The notes under the pieces were generated by a model. That model was not told the origin of the DNA, ran no database searches, and worked only from the letters and a program-made list of their open reading frames with translations. 64,000 nucleotides of DNA from an uncultured Eubacterium sp. GTDB taxonomy: Bacteria > Bacillota > Clostridia > Oscillospirales > Acutalibacteraceae. Numbering within the stretch: the first letter of the stretch is position 1; every line of letters starts with the position of its first letter. Position numbers and translations under genes: made by a program. Shown piece after piece: positions 59,036 to 64,000 of the stretch. The stretch spans positions 186,001 to 250,000 of the forward strand of contig CAKTGF010000004.1 in assembly GCA_934561395.1 (NCBI GenBank). Direction: 5' to 3'.

Positions 59036-59806
59036 TTATTTATTTTTAATCAAATTAACTACAAATACCTTGCCGGCCTTAAGCAAAACCTTAACCAGCA
59101 AACCCACGCTTATACTGCCTATAAACTGAAATTCATATTCAGAGCGTGGAGCAATGAAATCGGGCTGAATGTAATCGTCATATTGGTCAACCTTCATTCC
59201 GTTTAAAATAAAGCCTTTCATCGGGTAATAAATACCGCTAATTGAGCCGTATTTTTGTGCAATGTCGGAGGCGTCGCCCCCACCGATAATCATTTTAACA
59301 TATAATGAGTAAATATGCAAACCTTTAATTAAAGTATTTATTGCAGAGCCCGCAGTTTGCAGCAGGTTTGTAATTAAAAGCATAATACCCACAATACCGT
59401 CCTCATCAAGGACCTTTTTTATGTAATTGGGCTTTTCAGCCTTTTGCTTTTCTGCCTTTGGCTCGTTGTCGGCTGTATCATCTACCTTAACGGTTACCTC
59501 AGGGCTGCTTTGTGCCTTAGCGCTCTCCTTTTTCTTTGGAGCGCTTTTCTTTTTACCGTCCCCCTTATTTTGGGGCTTATTCTCCTGCTTTGAGTCGTTA
59601 TGCTCCTCAATAACATCGGCAGCCGCCTTTTCGGGGGCGATAATAAACGAAAGCAGCTTTGAAAGCTGAATATCCTTTTCAATAAACCAAACCCTGATTT
59701 TGGTGCTCCAGCCGTTGTCAAAAACAATTGTAAATTCGGCTGATATTGAAAGAATTATGGCAAATAACACAACGATTACCGCCAAAATTATTAAAAATAC
59801 CTTCAT
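59036..59806 (-). CDS. DUF2953-family membrane-anchored protein
   Basis: A 256-residue protein with an N-terminal hydrophobic helix (1-20), a beta-rich start (AEFTIVFDNGWSTKIRVW), a long Lys/Glu/Pro-rich linker (80-130), a membrane-near helix pair (about 140-175) and a C-terminal region with YEFQFIGSISVGLLVKVLLKA. DUF2953 proteins are usually beside the GerW gene, as here, and are thought to be linked to sporulation. The ATG follows the scpB stop directly (TAA-ATG) with an AAGGAGGG site. Biochemical function unknown. Confidence 0.82.
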   Translation of the reverse strand: MKVFLIILAVIVVLFAIILSISAEFTIVFDNGWSTKIRVWFIEKDIQLSKLLSFIIAPEKAAADVIEEHNDSKQENKPQNKGDGKKKSAPKKKESAKAQSSPEVTVKVDDTADNEPKAEKQKAEKPNYIKKVLDEDGIVGIMLLITNLLQTAGSAINTLIKGLHIYSLYVKMIIGGGDASDIAQKYGSISGIYYPMKGFILNGMKVDQYDDYIQPDFIAPRSEYEFQFIGSISVGLLVKVLLKAGKVFVVNLIKNK

Positions 59807-60436
59807 TTAGCCCTCCTTGTCTTCAACCTTGGGTTGCAAAATCGAGTTTTTTATGTCATCCTTTTTTTCATCATCAAACAGTGAGGTTTGTGAGTCGTCC
59901 TTTGCGATGCTTTCAACCTCCTCGGTTTTGGGAAGCTCAGGTAAATCCTCAAGAGAATTCAGTGAAAAGCATCTTAAAAATCTGTCGGTAGTGCCGTAAA
60001 TAAGCGGCCTGCCCGGCAAATCAAGCCTGCCCTTTTCCTCAATCAAGCCCTTTTGCACCAGTGATGAAATAGGGCCCGAGCAATCAACGCCCCTTACCTG
60101 CTCAACAAACGAGCGTGTAACGGTTTTGTTATAGGCAATTATTGCCAAAACCTCAAATGCAGCGTTGCTAAGGGGTGTGTTTTTCTTAATTTCAAGCAGC
60201 TTTCTTACCTCTTCGCTGTGACATTCCCTTGTGCAAATTTGATATTTGTTATCAACCCTGATAAGCATTAAGCCTGACTCACGCTCATCATACATTGCGC
60301 TTAAATGCCCCAGCATTTTAGTTACTGTTTCAATGTCAATATCAAGCACCTCAGCAAGCTTTGCCGCCTCAACCGGGTCGCCGGAGGCAAAAAGCATTGC
60401 TTCGAGTTTTGAAATAATATTGTCTGTTTTATTCAA
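59807..60436 (-). CDS. scpB: Segregation and condensation protein B
   Basis: A 209-residue protein with two winged helices: SKLEAMLFASGDPVEAAKLAEVL at the start and AFEVLAIIAYNKTVTRSFVEQVRGVDCS followed by RPLIYGTTDRFL later, the latter highly typical of ScpB. With ScpA and SMC it builds the condensin that compacts and segregates chromosomes. It overlaps the end of scpA by 8 bases. The acidic C-terminal tail after about residue 170 is variable in the family. Confidence 0.95.
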   Translation of the reverse strand: MNKTDNIISKLEAMLFASGDPVEAAKLAEVLDIDIETVTKMLGHLSAMYDERESGLMLIRVDNKYQICTRECHSEEVRKLLEIKKNTPLSNAAFEVLAIIAYNKTVTRSFVEQVRGVDCSGPISSLVQKGLIEEKGRLDLPGRPLIYGTTDRFLRCFSLNSLEDLPELPKTEEVESIAKDDSQTSLFDDEKKDDIKNSILQPKVEDKEG

Positions 60437-61148
60437 CGGTATCTACCTCGTTTATCATCTGAACAGATGGATTTTTCATATCTCCGTCAATGGAAATTTT
60501 TTTGGTTTTTGCAAGCTCAAGAACCGCAAGAAAGGTTGCCACAATATCGCTTTTTGACTGTGCGCCCTCAAAAAGGTTTAAAAAGCTGACCTTTTTTCCG
60601 CTCCAAAGCTTACGCATAACCGTTCTGACCTTGGAGGCAACATTAACAAACTTTTTGGCAACAATTACTTTAAAGGAATCAATAGGTGGCGGCAGTCTGC
60701 GCATTGCCTTGCCTGCAACGCCTATATAAGCCTCCAGCAGCTCCTCTCCCTCATGAAAGCGCTCGTAATCGTAATTAACGAAGCCGCCCTGTGGATTTCT
60801 CACAAATCTGCCAAAGCCCTCTGTTTGGTTGCTGAGCTTTTCAGCCATAAGCTTGCAGTCACGATACTCAATAAGCTCGCCTGTAAGCTCCTTTTTCAAA
60901 ACCTCCGCCTCTTCGTGACGAGGTAATAACGACACTGTTTTTATGTAAATAAGACGAGCCGCCATTTCAAGAAAATCGCCGGCAACATCAAAGTCCGACT
61001 CCTCCATTTGGCGAACATAGTCTAAATACTGGTTAACAAGCTCAACTATCGGTATATCGTTAATATTCAATTTATGCTTGCTTATAAGGTGCAAAAGCAG
61101 GTCCATAGGGCCCTCAAACACCTCAAGCTTATAGGTTAAATTGTCCAT
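60429..61148 (-). CDS. scpA: Segregation and condensation protein A
   Basis: A 239-residue kleisin. The N-terminal LEVFEGPMDLLLHLI is diagnostic, followed by EFLEMAARLIYIKTVSLLPR-type helices (here FLEMAARLIYIK) and a C-terminal winged helix (VATFLAVLELAKTKKI). It bridges the heads of SMC. It overlaps scpB by 8 bases and lies 8 bases after the S2P protease gene, a gene order common in Clostridia. Confidence 0.95.
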   Translation of the reverse strand: MDNLTYKLEVFEGPMDLLLHLISKHKLNINDIPIVELVNQYLDYVRQMEESDFDVAGDFLEMAARLIYIKTVSLLPRHEEAEVLKKELTGELIEYRDCKLMAEKLSNQTEGFGRFVRNPQGGFVNYDYERFHEGEELLEAYIGVAGKAMRRLPPPIDSFKVIVAKKFVNVASKVRTVMRKLWSGKKVSFLNLFEGAQSKSDIVATFLAVLELAKTKKISIDGDMKNPSVQMINEVDTVE

Positions 61149-61156
61149 TTTTTATC

Positions 61157-61825
61157 CTAACCGAAAATCATATTTGGAATAATGCTGATAAAGTTGATAA
61201 GAATGCCTGTAAGGAAAGATATAACCCCGTTTAACACGCCTGTTAAAAGCAGCACAAACAGTGCAATCATTACATATCTTTCATACTGCATATATTTGAA
61301 ATAAGCCTTTGACGGCAACAAGCCTGCAAGGATTTTTGAGCCGTCAAGGGGCGGAATGGGCAGCAAATTGAAAACTGCCAGCATTACATTGATTTGAGCG
61401 GCGTATAAAAAGAAAAATGTTACCGCACTGCCAAAGGTGCTGTTTGAGATATAGGCATTGCAAATATAGAAAAGCCAAATTGAAACCCAGCCCATTAACA
61501 GGTTGGACATAGGGCCTGCCAAGGCGGTTAATGCCATGCCGCCCTTTGGATTCTTAAAATTTCTTGGGTTAACGGGCACCGGCTCTGCATAACCAACGCC
61601 AACAAGCAAAAGCATAATTGTACCCAGCGGGTTCAAATGTGCAAGGGGGTTAAGGGTTAACCTGCCCTTTAGCTTTGCGGTATCGTCCCCAAGCCAATAT
61701 GCCACAAGGCCGTGGGAAAGCTCATGAATGGGTAAGCAGCAAAATACTACAAAGCACCTGGAAAGAACCGAAATGACAGCACCTAAATAGTTGCCGTCAC
61801 GCATATAACTGAAAATTGAAAGCAT
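61157..61825 (-). CDS. Site-2 protease family (M50) membrane protein
   Basis: A 222-residue intramembrane metalloprotease-like protein with HELSH at 34-38 (HExxH zinc motif) and LPIPPLDGSKIL near residue 160 giving the third ligand (DG motif). Four to six hydrophobic helices. It is of the short YwhC-like branch found beside scpA in many Firmicutes, whose substrates are not known. The ATG has AGGTGA upstream. Starts 36 bases after prmC. Confidence 0.92.
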   Translation of the reverse strand: MLSIFSYMRDGNYLGAVISVLSRCFVVFCCLPIHELSHGLVAYWLGDDTAKLKGRLTLNPLAHLNPLGTIMLLLVGVGYAEPVPVNPRNFKNPKGGMALTALAGPMSNLLMGWVSIWLFYICNAYISNSTFGSAVTFFFLYAAQINVMLAVFNLLPIPPLDGSKILAGLLPSKAYFKYMQYERYVMIALFVLLLTGVLNGVISFLTGILINFISIIPNMIFG

Positions 61826-61861
61826 TTAATCACCTACAATAGAATAACATTAATTTTGAAT

Positions 61862-62683
61862 TTAAACAAGGTCTTTGGCAATTACAATTCTGTCATTTTT
61901 ATAAATATCCTGCTTAACCGTAATATCTTTAAAACCTGAAAGCACAGATTTAATATCATCGCCCTGCTCGTTGCCTATTTCAAGCAAAAGCACACCGTCG
62001 GGCTTAAGCCTTTTGCTGTATTTATCATTTATAATACGGTAAAAATCCAAGCCGTCCTCGCCGCCGTCAAGAGCAAGCATCGGCTCCATTTTAACCTCAG
62101 CCTGAAGGCTTTGCAAATCCCCTGTTTTTATATACGGCGGGTTTGAAATAATAATATCCGCCGTGGGTAAGTCAATATCATTATTTATATCATCATTAAC
62201 GGTAATAACATTATTAACATTATTTGCGTTTTTTAACAGATATGCAAAGGCATCCTCACTTTTTTCAACGCAATAAACCGTAGCGCCCTTAACTGCCTTG
62301 GCAACGCTTATGCCTATACAACCGCTGCCTGCACAAAGGTCATATATAATCGGGTTTTTATACTGTTTTGCAAATTTAATTGCGGTTTCTACAAGCTCCT
62401 CTGTTTCAGGCCGGGGTATCAAAACACCCTTGCCCACATAAAACTCGCTTTCGTAAAAATCCCATTTACCCAAAACATACTGTAGGGGCTCACCCTCCTT
62501 TAAACGCCAAAGGCATTTTGCCAGGCGGGAGGTTATAACCTCGTCGTTAATATGTGCGGCATAATCGCTGTTTTTTATTCCGCAAAGGCTGCACACAAGG
62601 CACAGTGCCTTAAAATCATATTCGTCAACATTATTGTTTTTTAAAAAAACAACGCTGTAACTGTACGCTTCCTTTAATGTCAT
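61862..62683 (-). CDS. prmC: Peptide chain release factor N5-glutamine methyltransferase
   Basis: A 273-residue SAM-dependent methyltransferase for the GGQ glutamine of release factors. N-terminal helical domain (1-85) for factor binding, IPRPETEELVE, the SAM loop DLCAGSGCIGIS at 115-126 and the substrate motif NPPY at 181-184. Its ATG shares a base with the stop of the upstream DUF1385 gene, a pairing that is usual in Clostridia. prfA itself is not in the window. Confidence 0.95.
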   Translation of the reverse strand: MTLKEAYSYSVVFLKNNNVDEYDFKALCLVCSLCGIKNSDYAAHINDEVITSRLAKCLWRLKEGEPLQYVLGKWDFYESEFYVGKGVLIPRPETEELVETAIKFAKQYKNPIIYDLCAGSGCIGISVAKAVKGATVYCVEKSEDAFAYLLKNANNVNNVITVNDDINNDIDLPTADIIISNPPYIKTGDLQSLQAEVKMEPMLALDGGEDGLDFYRIINDKYSKRLKPDGVLLLEIGNEQGDDIKSVLSGFKDITVKQDIYKNDRIVIAKDLV

Positions 62684-63654
62684 TACTTAATTTCATCGTC
62701 CTCGGGATTTTCTGTTATAACTGCCTTAATAGCCTCAATGCCGCACTCGATAATATCATCGTCCGGCTCCTTGGTAGTAATTCTCTGCATCCAAAGGCCG
62801 GGAGCGGATAAAATCCTTACAAGCAGGTTATCGTGCCTGCCTGCATAGCGGATAAATTCGTAGCCGATACCCATAATAATTGGAATAAGGGGCAGCTTTA
62901 TAAGCATCCACAGCACCCTGTTTTGCTTTAATTCAGCAGGAACAAACAGTGAAAGAATTGTAACTGCAAGAATACTTAAAATAAGCATCACAAACATAAA
63001 GCTTGTGCCGCATCTCGGATGAAATCTTGTGCATTTTTTAACGTTTTCAACTGTTAACTCCATACCGGATTCGTAGCAGGCAATTGATTTATGCTCCGCA
63101 CCGTGGTATTTAAACAGCCTTTTCATATCCTTCATTTGAGAAACCAAATACATATACAAAACAAAGATAATTATTTTAATTACGCCCTCAAATGTGCCCT
63201 GCCAGGGGGTAAGCTTTAAATCAGCCCAGCTGTTAAGGCGGTTAAACATAAGCACAGGAAGATAAAAGAATATTACAAATGCCAAGGCAAAGCCCAAAAG
63301 GCTCGCAATAAACATCAGCATATCCATAAATTTATCCCCAAGCTTATTGGTTATCCACTTTTCAAATTTAGACATTTCGGCCTCCTCAATGTCCTCCATA
63401 CCCGATACCTGGGCGGAATACATAAGGGTTTTGTAGCCTAAAATCATGGATTCGATAAAATTAACTATTCCCCTGATAACGGGAATGTTGAAAAACTTGC
63501 ATTTATCCCTTAAATGCTTAACATCGTGGTATTCTGTTAAAATAGAGCCCTCCGGTGTTCTTACGGCAGTTGCTATGCCCCTGGGGCCCTGCATCATAAC
63601 ACCTTCAATTAAGGCTTGACCGCCCACCGATGTTTTATGTGTTTTCTTCGGCAT
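62683..63654 (-). CDS. DUF1385-family membrane protein
   Basis: A 323-residue protein of the PF07136 family. GGQALIEGVMMQGP at the N-terminus, FKYHGAEHKSIACYESG in the middle and FHPRCGTSFMF later are family marks; three to five hydrophobic helices. Its genes are usually next to prmC in Firmicutes, as here (1-base overlap), but the function is unknown. AAAGGGC ribosome site before the ATG at 63654. Confidence 0.9.
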   Translation of the reverse strand: MPKKTHKTSVGGQALIEGVMMQGPRGIATAVRTPEGSILTEYHDVKHLRDKCKFFNIPVIRGIVNFIESMILGYKTLMYSAQVSGMEDIEEAEMSKFEKWITNKLGDKFMDMLMFIASLLGFALAFVIFFYLPVLMFNRLNSWADLKLTPWQGTFEGVIKIIIFVLYMYLVSQMKDMKRLFKYHGAEHKSIACYESGMELTVENVKKCTRFHPRCGTSFMFVMLILSILAVTILSLFVPAELKQNRVLWMLIKLPLIPIIMGIGYEFIRYAGRHDNLLVRILSAPGLWMQRITTKEPDDDIIECGIEAIKAVITENPEDDEIK

Positions 63655-63671
63655 ATAAGCGCCCTTTCTGC

Positions 63672-64000
63672 TTAAACTCTTTGGCTGTTTTCATAATCCT
63701 CCGGTGTGGGAGCCTGCTCAACAGGAAGAAGAATAGTAACAAGGGTACCCTTGCCCTCTATACTGTCAATATCAAGGCTGCCGCCGTGGAGGTTGACTAT
63801 TTCATTTGTAACCGCAAGGCCAATGCCTGAGCCACGCACGCTCAAATTGGCCTTGTAGAATTTTTCCTTAACATGGGGCAAATCCTCTGCGGATATTCCC
63901 ACGCCCTGGTCGGCTATGACAATCTGAACAAAGTCGCCCTTTTCGTTTTTAACAAATTCGGCTTTAACAAAAATTTTGCTGCCTGTGCGTGAATATTTAA
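63672..64000 (-). CDS. Sensor histidine kinase, C-terminal ATPase part (truncated by window end)
   Basis: The frame is open to the right edge, so only the last 109 or so residues are seen. They contain ADQGVGIS (G1 box, DxGxG), a F-box-like EKFYKAN and RGSGIGLAV followed by GGSLDIDSIEGKGT.VTILLP, the G2 box and closing strand of the HATPase domain. It is therefore the C-terminal part of a two-component sensor kinase. Its start, input domain and partner regulator lie outside. The gene ends 17 bases before the DUF1385 gene and may share its transcript. Confidence 0.9.
   Translation of the reverse strand, partial: KYSRTGSKIFVKAEFVKNEKGDFVQIVIADQGVGISAEDLPHVKEKFYKANLSVRGSGIGLAVTNEIVNLHGGSLDIDSIEGKGTLVTILLPVEQAPTPEDYENSQRV

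Overview
The window looks like the chromosome of a low-GC, Gram-positive, spore-forming Clostridia member, probably a gut Oscillospirales/Ruminococcaceae-type anaerobe. The evidence is strong Shine-Dalgarno sites, sigma-A promoters of the TTGACA-17-TATAAT type, ScpA/ScpB, a GerW-like sporulation protein, an NADP-type glutamate dehydrogenase, L-lactate dehydrogenase and a sialic-acid catabolic locus. I see no rRNA, CRISPR array, insertion sequence or prophage. Genus cannot be decided from sequence reading alone.

Layout. 1-600: end of an Ltp-type surface protein. 650-6589: a five-gene envelope operon (LTA-synthase/sulfatase-fold protein, a YidC-CDP-glycerol phosphotransferase fusion, two small proteins, an FAD oxidoreductase of the UDP-galactopyranose-mutase type). 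6782-9293: a radical SAM/ECF S-component pair with a divergent MocR-type regulator that lacks the PLP lysine. 9403-12674: small membrane protein, secreted GH43 enzyme, ldh. 12734-17255: sugar-nucleotide operon (HprK-like kinase, nucleotidyltransferase, RmlA, RmlB, IspD/TarI-like). 17361-21017: large Ig-like surface protein. 21123-24181: MFS transporter with a ferredoxin-thioredoxin-reductase-like protein, and gdhA. 24359-26372: FliB-like protein and a kinase-CYTH fusion.

26527-37320: a PurF paralogue without its catalytic cysteine, lexA with a small co-transcribed gene, ligA, tRNA-Leu(GAG), two paralogous membrane proteins, and a potABCD polyamine transporter coupled to a HAD phosphatase. 37478-40947: heterodimeric ABC exporter. 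41088-50437: Gfo/Idh/MocA oxidoreductase with a membrane-bound LuxR regulator, tRNA-Leu(CAG), an M24 peptidase, an Old Yellow Enzyme-type reductase, two membrane proteins and a GPH-type sugar symporter. 50508-56730: divergent sialic-acid locus (nanA with three attached envelope/acyltransferase genes; nanE-nanK) and an amino-acid/cation symporter. 56783-64000: conserved housekeeping run (rRNA pseudouridine synthase, D-Ala-D-Ala carboxypeptidase, GerW-like, DUF2953, scpB, scpA, S2P protease, prmC, DUF1385, histidine kinase).

The strongest candidate for something undescribed is the 650-6589 envelope operon, in which a membrane insertase is covalently joined to a teichoic-acid-type polymerase. 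It sits near a second surface-polymer operon (12734-17255) that has nucleotide-sugar enzymes and an HprK-like kinase but no glycosyltransferases. Other notable points are the lysine-less MocR regulator beside an orphan ECF S-component/radical SAM pair, the glutaminase-dead PurF paralogue, a LexA gene with a non-canonical perfect palindrome at its start of transcription, and an RBS-occluding hairpin before the carboxypeptidase gene. All functional statements rest on reading motifs by eye; no database search was run.
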